Positions 1-10,452 of a stretch of 64,000 nucleotides of DNA are shown here, piece by piece (the stretch's first letter is position 1; each line of letters starts with the position of its first letter). A program made the position numbers and the translations under genes. The notes below the pieces were generated by a model. It saw only the letters and a list, made by a program, of their open reading frames with translations, made no database searches and was not told the DNA's origin. The DNA is taken from positions 1 to 64,000 of the forward strand of contig NZ_JAFIRD010000003.1 in NCBI RefSeq assembly GCF_017116825.1, in the 5' to 3' direction. The stretch comes from Mycoplasma enhydrae (GTDB lineage: Bacteria; Bacillota_I; Bacilli_A; Mycoplasmatales; Metamycoplasmataceae).

Positions 1-1
1 A

Positions 2-3000
2 AATGAACTTAATTTAGATGACATTAAAAAATCTATTGATGAATCTTTAGCTAAATTAGAAGCACAAAAAAATAAATTAAACACCAAAAAACAAGCCAAA
101 GAACTAGAAGCACAACATTTAGCTACAAAAGTCGAAACTTTAATTAAAGAAATTAAAGAAAAAATCCAATTAGCTAATAAAGCTAATTCTTTAAGTGAAC
201 TAACTTTAGCTAAAGCTAAGTTAGACGAAGTCTTAGCTAAAGCTGTTGAATTAGATAAAAAACTAACTAAAGCAAAATTAGATGACCTAAAACTAAAATT
301 AGAATTAGAAGTAAAAGAAGCTAAAAAAGTTCTAGAAGCTATAAGCCAAAAACTACAAGAAGAACAAGATAGAATTAAAGCTATTAAAGATGATTTAAGT
401 TCGAAAACTGCTAGCCTTAATAAACTAGCAAAAGAAACTAAAGATGCTTCTGATATTCCAACATTAGAATCTAAACTAGCAGCTTTAGATGCTTTAATTA
501 TTACTTCAAATGAACTAGAAACTACCCTTTCAAGTGATAAATCTAAAGATTCATTTAAAACGCAATTTGATACATTCAAAGAAGCTCTAAAAGAAGCTCT
601 AAAAGAGCAAACTGAATCTAAAGCTAGATTAAAAGCGCTAAAAGATGCCAAAGATGCACTAGACCGAATCGTTCAAGAAGCAATTCAACAAGCAGATAAT
701 GCTTTAGAAGAAGCTGAAAATAATAAAAATAGTGAAGATAAAGCAAAATTAACTGAAGTTCTTGGAAAATTAGCAGGCGCTAAAACAAAATTAGAAGACG
801 CTAAAAAAGAAACAGAAAAAGCAGGTGATGTTACAAGCACTAAAAAAATTACAGATAAAATTGCTGAAATTATCGCTAAAACCACTCTAATCGAAAATAG
901 AAAAGCAGCAGTTGAACTAAAAGAACAACAAATTGCTCAAGAAAAAGCCAAAATTAAAAAACAAATTGAAGATCTAGAACAAAAAACTCAAGATGTTGAA
1001 GGTATTCTAAATTCTTCTAATAAATCAGATATAGTTAATTCTAAAAATGTTCTTGAACAAGAAATTAAAAATGCTCAAGAACTATATGATAAAAATAAAG
1101 ATGAACCTAAACTTAATGATGATAATAAAACCTTAAAAGATAAAATCGAAGCTGCTCAAGAAGCTTTAAATAAAGCAGCTGAAGCAATTGAAAAAATTGA
1201 AAATAAAGAACAAGAAATTAAGACTGAAATTCTTAATGCTACTACAGAACTAGATAAAGCTAATGAAGCTGCTAAGGAAGCTTTAAAAGGTGAAGATTTA
1301 GATAAACTTAAAGCAGCTCAAGATCCTTTAAATAAAGCTATTGAAAAAGCTAAACAAGCTATTCAAAAAGCAAAAGATAATAATTTAGAAGATGAAGCTA
1401 AAGATTTAAAACAAAAATTACAAGAAGCTGAACAAACCAAACAAGCTCTAGATAATAAAGTAAAAGAAAAAGAAGCTGAGGATCTAGCAAGTAATAAACA
1501 AAAAATAATTGATGCTATCCAAGGTTTAGATGATGCCATAAGTGAAGTAAACGAAGCTCTAAAACCAGCAAATGAACATAATTTAGCTAAAGCAACTGAT
1601 GCATTAAATAAAATAAAAAATGCTTTAGAAGCAGCTAATAATACTAAAGATGAACTAGAGCCTAAAAAAGATAATTTTAAAGCTGAGTTTAAAGAACTAG
1701 AAAATAAAATTAAAACTGCTGAGCAAAAACAAGCAGATATTTTAGCTCGCAAAAATCAAATTGATCAAGAAAGAAATGATGCTAAACAACAATTAAAAGA
1801 TATTCAAAAATCTTTTGAAGAAAACTCAAATCACTATGATACTAACAAAGACAATTTAGCGGAAGTAGAAAAATCAATAGCAGCTTTAGAAAAAAATAAA
1901 ACAGATATTGAAAAATTACTACAAAAACTTGATGAAATTAAATTTGATGAACCTAAAGCTGAAGTTAACACTTTAAAAACTGATATTACAGCTAAACTAA
2001 CTGAAGCTAGAAATCAAAAATCAGCACTAGAAACAGCTGCAGAACAAGAAAGACAAAGAATTGCTCAACTAAAACAAAAATTAAGCGGTGCTAAAGATGC
2101 TTTAAAACAATTAACTGAGGCCTTAAATAAGGCAGTTGGTTTAGATGATAGACAAACTGCACTAGATGCTTTAGAATCAAAACTAGCCGAAGTTCAAAAT
2201 CTAGTTAACATTTCAGAAGATGATAAAACTAAAAATGCTAAAACTGAATATGATGCTTTCAAATTGGCTTATGATGCTGCTAATAATTTAGTTGCAACTC
2301 AAAAACAACAAATTAAAGAAGTTAAAGAAGAAATTGAAAACAAAGTTAAAGACCTAGAACAAAAAGCTAAAGAAGTTATTCAAAAAGCTGACACAGCTAT
2401 TGCTGATAATAAAGCAACTGACTTACAAACTTCATTAACAGAATTAGGTGACTTAGAAACTAAACTAGATGATTTAGTTAAAGAAATTGAGCCTAAAAAA
2501 TACAAAGCTCAAACTGATAAAGCTAAGGTTTTATTAGATGATGTTAAATTTAAAAAAGAAGAAGTTGACCAAAAGCTAAATGCTGAAATCAATAGAATTA
2601 ATAAAGTTAAAACAGAATTGGAAAAAGCTAAAAATGATTTAGCTAATGCTAAAAAACATGCAACTGATAATATTAATAATATTGATGAGCTTAAAAAAGC
2701 TATTGTTGCTTTAGAAGCCCAAAAAACTACTTCTCAAGGTAAATATGATGAACATAATATACCTATTAACCAAGCTGTTGGCGAACTTAAGACAGCTTTA
2801 GATAATCTAAAAGATGAATTAAAAGATATAGATGCATTTATAGCTAACTTAAAACAAAAACAAGCAGATAATGAAAAAGAAGTTAAAGATAAACTAGATG
2901 ATGCTTTAAAACAAGCAGAAGACGCTATTAAAAAAGCAGATGAAGCTGGTACTGATAAAACTAAACTAGATGAAGCTAAAGAAGATTTAGAAAAAGCTAA

Positions 3001-6000
3001 GGAAGCTTTAGAAGAAGCAAAACAAAAAGCCGAAGAAAAAGGTGATGCTGATTCAGCTAAACAAGCTGAAGATAAAGCAAAAGAAGTAACTGATAAATTA
3101 ACTGAAATCAATAATAAATTAGATGATACTATAGCTAAAGAAATTGATAGTGCAACTACAGCATTAAAAAATGCTATTAATAGTCTAAATTCAAAAGATG
3201 GAGTTGATGAACTAACTACAGAACTACCAAAATTTGAAGCTGAAATTACTAAAGCTAAAGCCGTTTATGATAAATATAATAAAGATGAATACAAAAACAA
3301 AGTTTCAGTCCCTGAAAAGTTAGAAGCACTAAAAAACACTTTAGATCAAGCAAACACTCTTAAAACAACTAAAACAAATGACAAAGATACTAAAAAACAA
3401 GCTACAGAAAATAAATATACTGAAGCTGAAAATGCCAAAAATGAGGCATTTACAGAAGCAAATGGTGCTGGTGAGGATTCAACTAAATTAGTAGCCGCTT
3501 TAGAAAAACTAAGAGCAGCAAAACAAAAAGCAGCTGATGCTAAAACTTTAGCTATTACTAATAAATATAAAGAATATGAAACTAAAGCTGAAGACTTAGA
3601 AAAAGAAATTGATGATAAAATTACTGAAACACAAGAAGCTTTAGATAAAGCTAAAGGTGAAGATGCTAGAGTTGACGCTTTAGAAAAAGACTTAAAAGAA
3701 GTTATTAAAAACCTTGAAGCAAAACGTGATGAAGCTAATGGTGCTAAAGGCAATATTGATTCATTGGATAGCATTTTACCCGAACTAGACACCGAACTAA
3801 AATCTGCTATTCAAAAACATAATACTGAAAACAAACCAGAAAACACTAAACATCAAAAACTTGATGTTGTTCTAAAACAACTAAAAACGCTAACCGATGA
3901 AGTTAGTGGTATTTACAATACTCTAAATACAGAAAATACTAAAGATAAAAAAGAAATAACAGATGCTTTAGCTAAAGAAAAAGAAGCATTTAATAATTTA
4001 AAACCAAATGTAACTGCTGCAATTAATGCAAAAAATATTGATGAGCTTAAAAAAATTATTAAAAAATTAAGTAAGATTAAAGAAAATGCTGAAAAAGTTA
4101 AAAATAGTGCAACCTCAAAACACTATTCAGCTAAAGCAACAGAAGCACAAGCCTTAATTACTGACATAACTAAGTCTATTGAATCTGCTCAAAAAGCACT
4201 AGATGAAGCCAAACAAAGTGAACAAGACAGAATTAACACAGTTAAACAAGCACTAAAGAACGCTACACAAAGTTTATTAGCTAAAAAACAAGAATTAGAT
4301 GGCAAAACTAAATATGATGAAATTAATTTAGCTGTCGTAACCACTAATGCTGAACTAGAAAGTGCAAAAAATGTTTTAAATTTACATAATAGTGTTAAAA
4401 ACCAAGGTATTTCTGCGCTAAAAACTGAATTAGATAATTTAACTAATGCAATTTCAAATACCGAAACATCGATTACAACAGCTGAAGCTAAAGCCACTGC
4501 AATTAAAACAAGACATGAAAGCTTATATAAAACTTTTAAAGACGTTGATTATAAAAATGCTGAAGCTCTAGCTAAAAATGCAGGTACAGAAATTGCTAAA
4601 ATTAATGAAGCAATTAGAACATATGACGAAGCTTTAACTAAAATTAATACCATTAAAACTAATGGCAATAATGATGGTTACACTGATTTAGATACTAGAA
4701 TTGCTGATGATATTACAAATATTAATAAAGCGTTAGAAGATTTAAGAGCCAAATTACAATCAGAACAAGAGAAAGAAAATGAACGTGTTAAGAATCTTAA
4801 AAAATTATTGCAAGACCATATTAATGCGATAACTAATGTACAAACTGAAGCTGAAGCTAAAAAAGATAAAATTGATCCTTTAAAGACAAAATTAGACGAT
4901 TTAACTAGCACTATAACATCAGCTGAAGTAGATTATAACACTAATAAAAATGATAAAAATGATGAAATTAAAGCCTTAATTAATACTTTAAAAACTACAA
5001 TTGATGCTGCTAATGCTAAAAAAACTCTACTTAATACAGCATTAACTAATGCTAAAAAAGCAATTGATGATGCTCTTAAAGAAGCTAAAACAAAATCTAC
5101 TAAAGCTATTAAAGATGCTAAAGATGCAGGTAATGACATTACTAAATTAAATTCTGCTATTGAGGATCTTAAAAAAGCTATTACAGATGTTGAATTGGTT
5201 ATTCAACAAGCAACTGATAAAGAATATAATGCTCCTAAACAAGAAGCAACTGAGCTTTTAAATAACCTAAAAGAATCTTTAAAAACTGCTGAAGATAAGG
5301 CTAAGGGCGAAGAAGAAAGAATTAAAGGTATTATCGACGAAATTGATAGAAGACTTCAAGAAACGGCTCAAAAACTTCAAACTGCTAAAAATGCTGAAGG
5401 AAAATATGATACTTCTGTAATTGCACTTGGTGCTTTAAATACTCAAATCACTCAAAATAATGATTATCAAACAGACCTAAATAAGGATGCTAAAAATAAA
5501 ACTCCTAAAATTACAGCTAAATTAGAGGAACTAAAAAATAAAACAACTGAAGTCAAAACTAAACATGATAACTTAGTAGCAAAAAATAATCAATTGAAAA
5601 CTCAAGTAGAAGCTAAATATACTGACGCTCAAAGTTCATGAAACACAGCTAGAACAGGTTTAGATGCAGCTATAGCAAACAAAAATGAAACTAAACTAAA
5701 AGAAATAAAAACTGCTCTAGAAGCTTCATTAGAATTAGCTAAAGCTGCTAAACAGCTGGCAACTGATAAAGATTATGGTGCAGTTAGAATAAATTCAGAT
5801 GATTTAATCAATAACATTGAAAGAGATCTAACTAAAATCAAGGACGCTCTAGAAGGTGTTGAAAGAGACAGAATTGCTAAAGTTAAGGAAAAACTTGAAA
5901 CTGTTATTAAATCTCTAGATGATTTAATTAAGAAAAATGATCATGCTAATAAATATGACAGTACAAAAAGATATGTAAGTGAATTAAATAATTTAATCAA

Positions 6001-8677
6001 TACCATTAAAAATGATGTTTATGATATATACAACAAACCAGAAAATACTAGTGTTCCTGAACTAAATCAAAAATTAACAGAACTTAAAAATAAACTTGAT
6101 GAAGCCAAAAGACATTCTGAAGCACAAGATAAATTAGCTAACGATATCAAATGATTTTACGATTTCGCATATAAAGGTTGAAGGGATACTGAATATAGAC
6201 AAGCAAAAGATGCTGATAATACTAACCCTCAAACAGAAGTTGAAATTAATAATGCTATTGGCAAATTCAATACAGCAAAAACTAAGCTTGAAACGTTAAT
6301 GGCTAAAGCTTTAGTTCAAGAATACAATGACAATAAAGCAGACCAACAACAAAAATTAGATGAAATAAATACTAAAATCCAACAACTAGAAGACAAGATT
6401 AAAGAAACTGTTTGAAAACAAAAAGCACAAGAACACGCTCAAAAAATTCAAGAAATTTATAATCGACTTGAAATGCTTACTAACTTCAAGAAAATTAATG
6501 AAGATATAGCAGCACTAGAACCTTTAATCCAAGCTGCTCAAGACTTTATTAATAATGAAGTTAAAGACAGTAATGCTGCTTTCTTGACAAACCTAAAAAA
6601 TACAATTCAACTAGCTCAAACTTTAATTCAACAAAAAAGAGATTATATTGCTCAAGAAACAACAAAACACAAAGCAGAGTATGAAAACATTAAAAATACA
6701 CTAGAACACCTTATCAATTTATTTAATTCTATTGGTACAAAATCAATCGAATTAACAAATGCGGAATTCTGACGAGCAAACGAAAACGTTTTATCTAATG
6801 AAAATTTAGGAAAATTAAATAATACAGGGGATAAATTTGCAGAATTAGCTAAAAAAACGAAAGAATTAGGTGATGATAAATATGAAAAGTTAGCTCTTGA
6901 AGAATTAGAACCATTAATTTCTAAAGCAAGAACTTTATGATGATTAAAAAAAGCTCAAGGTTTAGAATTTTCTCTTAGTCACGCACATCAATTACCTTCT
7001 TCTGTTGTAACCGCCAACATTACTTCAATTGGTCATGAACATGATAGATATGACTTTGTAGTTGAAAAAATGACCTATAACGATTTAAAAGGTTATGTTA
7101 ATATAAGAGTTAAATATTGATTTAAAATATATGGCGATACTTTAACTGAAACAAGAGATTATAGAATAAAAACTACTATAAAATATGAAGCTTTTGAGTT
7201 TAAAAATTTACAACTAAAAGAAAATGTTTATGATTATGAGGCAATGAAAAGAAACTTACAGTATGATAATAGTTATGAAATTTTTAAAAAATACTTTGCA
7301 TGAGAAAACAATAAACTTAGTTATGAACTAATACTGATTGAAAATATATATGAAGATAAACTTAAATTCATTGTAAAAGCACAAGTTCCTAATTCAGAGC
7401 ATCCAGATGCCCAAACAGATAAATCTAATACTGAATATGTTGTTGTAAACTTTCCTATAAAAGCAAAAATTATTGAAAACCGTAATAAATGAATTGAAGA
7501 TAATAAAAGTGCTATAGCTAATAGTTGAGAATTAAAGCGAACAGATTTAATTACATCTCTAATAACTGTCAACGATGTGAAATTTAAACCTGATGCTTTA
7601 AATTTAATACCAAATTTAGAAATTATTCCAGCCTTTATTAGTCCTAATGATCATGAAGGTACTTTAAAAATTCACTTTAATATTCATGATAAAATATCTA
7701 ATTCAAATATAGAATGATATTCTAAGACATTTAGTGGACTAAAAAAATATGAACCTACATTTAATTTTCAATTTAGTGATTATTTTATGAATTTAATAAA
7801 TAAATGAAGAGATTTTGGTCGTGCACTTAGAAATTTAACACATACGGGTGCAAGCTTAAAAATTGATAATAATCTTTTTACAACACATTATAAATTAATT
7901 TGAAATACAGATAGTTCATCAACTGATCCTAAAACAAAAGATCTTAAAGATGTATCAATAAGATTCTCAGATGATAGACATGGATTAATATTTAATTATA
8001 AAATTAAATACTCTTTTGTATTAGGAAGAACAGCCCCCGGGCAAGATATTATAGATTTTAGAGAAGTTGAAGTAAAAGATAAATATATAGATTACAGTTT
8101 GGTAGCCAAATTAACATTTTTTATTCGAATGATTACAGACGATTTAAATAGAGAATCTGTAAATGGCTATCATCTATTTGACAAAGATTTGAAACATTAT
8201 CGGGAAGGCGGGGATTTAGGTTTAATTAGGTTCAAATATAGTAAAATTTATCAATTCGATGGACCATATAGATTGTTCTGACGAAACTGACCACGAATTA
8301 AAAAAGATTCTCAAGTAGTTAAAATAGCAAACAAATACAAGGATAATAATGATGGTTTTTTTCAAAGTTTCCAAGATAACTTAGTTCTTCAAAAAGATCT
8401 TTTGCAAAATTGATTGCAAATTGCCATCAATGTTGATATCCTGTTGAAATATATTGAACGAAAAACACCCGACGAGTATAAAGATAATTTTAATTCCGAA
8501 TGTGAAGAATGAAAATTCACCAGTTATGTCACAAAAAGAGAAGGTAACCCAGATAGACTATTTAAAGAATCGGTTATATTTATAGGTGACAATGAAGACC
8601 AATCTAATATCAGAAATTATATTCGAAGAGAATTTGACCTTTTAGAAAAAAAACTAAAGGAATCAACTAAACCTTAA
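2..8677 (+). CDS. Giant coiled-coil, probably surface-anchored repeat protein (5'-truncated by window edge)
   Basis: One open frame, read with TGA as Trp, runs from the first bases to TAA at 8675-8677, giving 2,891 visible codons; the start and any signal peptide lie upstream of the window. About 2,000 residues are Lys/Glu/Asp/Ala/Leu-rich heptad-like coiled coil. They show a degenerate repeat of roughly 180-190 residues in which a segment with A..A...D..KL..A...L alternates with one beginning E..R(I/V)..(I/L)...L and followed by a KYD-like motif. From about nt 6930 the character changes to a Trp/Tyr/Phe-rich, beta-type C-terminal domain of about 580 residues containing SGLKKYEPTF, reminiscent of lipoprotein-associated (Lipoprotein_17-type) domains. 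The composition resembles large repeat surface proteins such as Lmp of M. hominis and Ebh-like adhesins. That is an analogy, not a demonstrated homology; a cytoskeletal or gliding-type role is also possible. Confidence 0.8.
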
Positions 8678-8729
8678 TCACAACAATATTGTAAAATATA
8701 AATGTGTAACACTGAATATTTCATTTAAG

Positions 8730-8763
8730 AATCAAGATTAAAAAAACAATCTTGATTTTTTAA
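8730..8763 (+). terminator. Rho-independent terminator after the giant gene
   Basis: AATCAAGATT (8730-8739) and AATCTTGATT (8748-8757) form a 10-bp stem with an 8-nt A-rich loop, followed by a T run. It lies 53 nt after the stop codon and separates the giant gene from the ribosomal protein operon. Confidence 0.85.
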
Positions 8764-8843
8764 TTCATTAAAATGAAATAGGCTTTTAGATTAATTCAAA
8801 TAAGTACACTAATTTCTAAATTTTAAATTCACAAAAATTTTTT

Positions 8844-8852
8844 TGTTATAAT
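8844..8852 (+). promoter_or_regulatory. Promoter -10 (extended) of rplM-rpsI
   Basis: TG-T-TATAAT: the TATAAT hexamer at 8847-8852 is preceded by TG one base upstream. No good -35 hexamer is visible. It lies about 70 nt before the rplM ATG, leaving a leader that ends in an AAAGAGAAAG Shine-Dalgarno-like stretch. Confidence 0.6.
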
Positions 8853-8921
8853 TGATAAGCATATTTAAATTGCAATTTAAAACAAAATTATAAATACTAT
8901 AAATACATAGAAAGAGAAAGT

Positions 8922-9356
8922 ATGCGTCAAACTACAATTATTAGAAAAGAATTAGTTGATAAAAAATGATACATCATCGATGCAGCCAACGTACCACTAG
9001 GTAGACTTTCAACTCTTGTAGCTTCAATCCTTAGAGGAAAAAATAAACCGACATTTACTCCAAATGTTGACATGGGCGACAATGTAGTTGTTATTAATGC
9101 CAAAGATGTTCTTTTGACAGCTAAAAAAGATGAAAAGAAAATTTATTACCACCACACCGGATATCCAGGTGGTTTAAAACAAATTACTGCAGCACAATTA
9201 AGAGCTAAAAAACCACAAGTTCTTGTTGAAAAAGCAGTTAGAGGTATGTTACCTCATACAACCCTAGGTCGTAAACAATTTAAAAACTTATTTGTTTATG
9301 CTGATGCAAATCATAAGCAAGAAGCACAACAACCAGTTAAAATAGAGGTTAAATAA
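8922..9356 (+). CDS. rplM: 50S ribosomal protein L13
   Basis: 144 residues, the usual length for L13, an early-assembling protein of the large ribosomal subunit. The ATG at 8922 gives [20 protein letters not shown]; the Trp is a TGA codon. Typical L13 features are visible: the N-terminal WYIIDA segment, [24 protein letters not shown] and [13 protein letters not shown]. It is followed after a single base by rpsI, the conserved L13-S9 pair, so both are co-transcribed from the extended -10 promoter just upstream. Confidence 0.97.
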
Positions 9357-9357
9357 T

Positions 9358-9753
9358 ATGGCAGATAAAGTTAGATACAATGGTCTAGGACGTCGTAAAT
9401 CATCTGTTGCCAGAGTTTATTTAGTTCCAGGTAAAGGAAACTTTTTAATTAATAATAAACCTGCAAAAGAGTACTTAAATTCAGAAATCTTATTAAAAGA
9501 TGCTTTAAGTCCTTTTGTAGTAACAGAAACACAAAATCAATTTGATATTTTTGCAAATGTTAATGGCGGTGGTTTAACAGGTCAAGCAGGAGCAATCAGA
9601 TTAGGTATTGCTAGAGGACTTTTAGAGTCTTCAACTGAATATCGTAATAAACTAAAAGATGCTGGTTTTTTAACAAGAGATGCACGTGTTAAAGAGCGTA
9701 AAAAATTCGGATTGAGAAAAGCCAGAAGAGCAAGACAATTTTCAAAACGTTAA
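9358..9753 (+). CDS. rpsI: 30S ribosomal protein S9
   Basis: 131 residues, normal for S9. It has the N-terminal [16 protein letters not shown] motif, the central [19 protein letters not shown] segment and the basic tail ending [15 protein letters not shown], whose terminal arginine reaches the ribosomal P site. The ATG follows the rplM stop after one base, which points to translational coupling in an rplM-rpsI operon. A weak hairpin and the tRNA-Ile gene follow. Confidence 0.97.
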   Translation: MADKVRYNGLGRRKSSVARVYLVPGKGNFLINNKPAKEYLNSEILLKDALSPFVVTETQNQFDIFANVNGGGLTGQAGAIRLGIARGLLESSTEYRNKLKDAGFLTRDARVKERKKFGLRKARRARQFSKR

Positions 9754-9770
9754 TTTATTATGATATACTT

Positions 9771-9799
9771 ATATGGGTTTTTTGTACACCCATATTTAT
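9771..9799 (+). terminator. Weak hairpin after rpsI
   Basis: ATATGGGT (9771-9778) pairs with ACCCATAT (9788-9795), followed by only a short TTATT tail. It may be a weak terminator, or a processing or read-through site in front of tRNA-Ile. A TG-A-TATACT extended -10 at 9761-9769 could start tRNA transcription here. Confidence 0.45.
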
Positions 9800-9802
9800 T
9801 AT

Positions 9803-9879
9803 GCGAGCATAGCTCAGCTGGTTAGAGCACACGACTGATAATCGTGAGGTCGATGGTTCAAGTCCATTTGTTCGCACCA
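9803..9879 (+). tRNA. tRNA-Ile (anticodon GAT), CCA encoded
   Basis: 77-nt cloverleaf. The acceptor GCGAGCA pairs with TGTTCGC (one G-U), the D stem is GCTC/GAGC, the anticodon stem is CACGA/TCGTG with loop CTGATAA and anticodon GAT at 9837-9839, and the T arm contains GGTTCAAGTCC. The terminal CCA is encoded in the DNA. It reads AUU and AUC isoleucine codons. It is flanked by a weak hairpin upstream and a strong terminator downstream. Confidence 0.97.
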
Positions 9880-9898
9880 TTTCAATTTAATTGATCAC

Positions 9899-9924
9899 AA
9901 CATGCAAAATTGCATGTTTTTTTA
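9899..9924 (+). terminator. Rho-independent terminator after tRNA-Ile
   Basis: ACATGCAA (9900-9907) and TTGCATGT (9910-9917) form a tight stem followed by a run of Ts, 21 nt after the tRNA 3' end. Confidence 0.85.
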
Positions 9925-9949
9925 TTCAAGTATTTTTTTGTTTTTATTA

Positions 9950-9955
9950 TATAAT
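9950..9955 (+). promoter_or_regulatory. Promoter -10 of rpsO
   Basis: TATAAT at 9950-9955, about 70 nt before the rpsO ATG. The roughly 60-nt leader contains TTACC and GGTAA segments that can pair across about 20 nt, and ends in AAAGGA (9 nt before the ATG). S15 leaders are autoregulated in other bacteria, but no such element can be asserted here. Confidence 0.55.
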
Positions 9956-10024
9956 TTACCTTGAATATTATTTATTCCTTGGTAATAATTATGATTATTG
10001 CTAGGTTATGAAAGGATTTTAATT

Positions 10025-10291
10025 ATGGTATCAAAAGAAAGAAAAAGTGAACTAGTTAAACAATTTGGTAGAAATGCCAAGGATACAGGATATCTACCAG
10101 TTCAAATTGCAATTTTAACTGAAGATATTGAATCTTTAAAAAAACACTTTGCTATTAATAAAAAAGACCTACACTCAATGCGTGGTTTTATGGCAAAAGT
10201 TAATCATAGAAAAGCATTACTAAATCACTTAAAATCTGAAAATTACTCACTATATCAAGAAACAATCAAAGCTCTAAATATTAGAAAATAA
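10025..10291 (+). CDS. rpsO: 30S ribosomal protein S15
   Basis: 88 residues, the canonical S15 length, when started at the ATG at 10025 ([17 protein letters not shown]), which is preceded by AAAGGA with good spacing. An in-frame TTG at 9998 would add nine residues with no family support. The conserved [37 protein letters not shown] and LNIRK segments are all present. S15 binds 16S rRNA early in small-subunit assembly. It is a single-gene transcription unit with its own -10 and terminator. Confidence 0.97.
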   Translation: MVSKERKSELVKQFGRNAKDTGYLPVQIAILTEDIESLKKHFAINKKDLHSMRGFMAKVNHRKALLNHLKSENYSLYQETIKALNIRK

Positions 10292-10309
10292 ACCTTCTTG
10301 AAACTTTCT

Positions 10310-10333
10310 AAAGCGCAAATTGCGCTTTTTTTT
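10310..10333 (+). terminator. Terminator after rpsO
   Basis: AAAGCGCA (10310-10317) and TGCGCTTT (10321-10328) form a GC-containing stem with a 3-nt loop, followed by TTTTT. Confidence 0.9.
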
Positions 10334-10379
10334 TAGTTTTAAGGACATTAAAAAATATAATTAAAATAATTTTATTAGT

Positions 10380-10409
10380 TAATGAGCATAATGCTTATTA
10401 ATGTATAAT
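10380..10409 (+). promoter_or_regulatory. Promoter with inverted repeat upstream of the helicase gene
   Basis: TAATGAGCAT (10380-10389) and ATGCTTATTA (10391-10400) form an inverted repeat with one mismatch and a 1-nt centre. TATAAT at 10404-10409 follows 3 nt later, so the repeat covers the -35 region and could be an operator. The leader to the ATG at 10453 is about 43 nt and ends with AAGGGG. Confidence 0.5.
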
Positions 10410-10452
10410 TTATTTAAATTTACAAAAATGATTAATACTAAGGGGCTTGTGC

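Noticed and set aside
685-5139. Open frames of 66-148 codons on the minus strand within the giant gene
   Set aside because: They are Ser/Leu/Ala-rich mirror images of the Lys/Glu-rich coding strand, with no ribosome binding sites or promoters.
5639-8280. Apparent breaks in the giant gene at TGA codons (also in glyS, dnaG, rpoD, aspS, secDF and others)
   Set aside because: All are in-frame TGA read as Trp in mollicutes; frames continue without shift, so there are no pseudogenes or frameshifts.
1-8677. CRISPR-like or tandem DNA repeats in the giant gene
   Set aside because: The repetition is at the protein level only; no identical DNA repeats with regular spacers are seen.
9998-10024. Longer rpsO start at an upstream TTG
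   Set aside because: It would overlap the ribosome binding site AAAGGA and add residues not found in S15; the ATG at 10025 fits.
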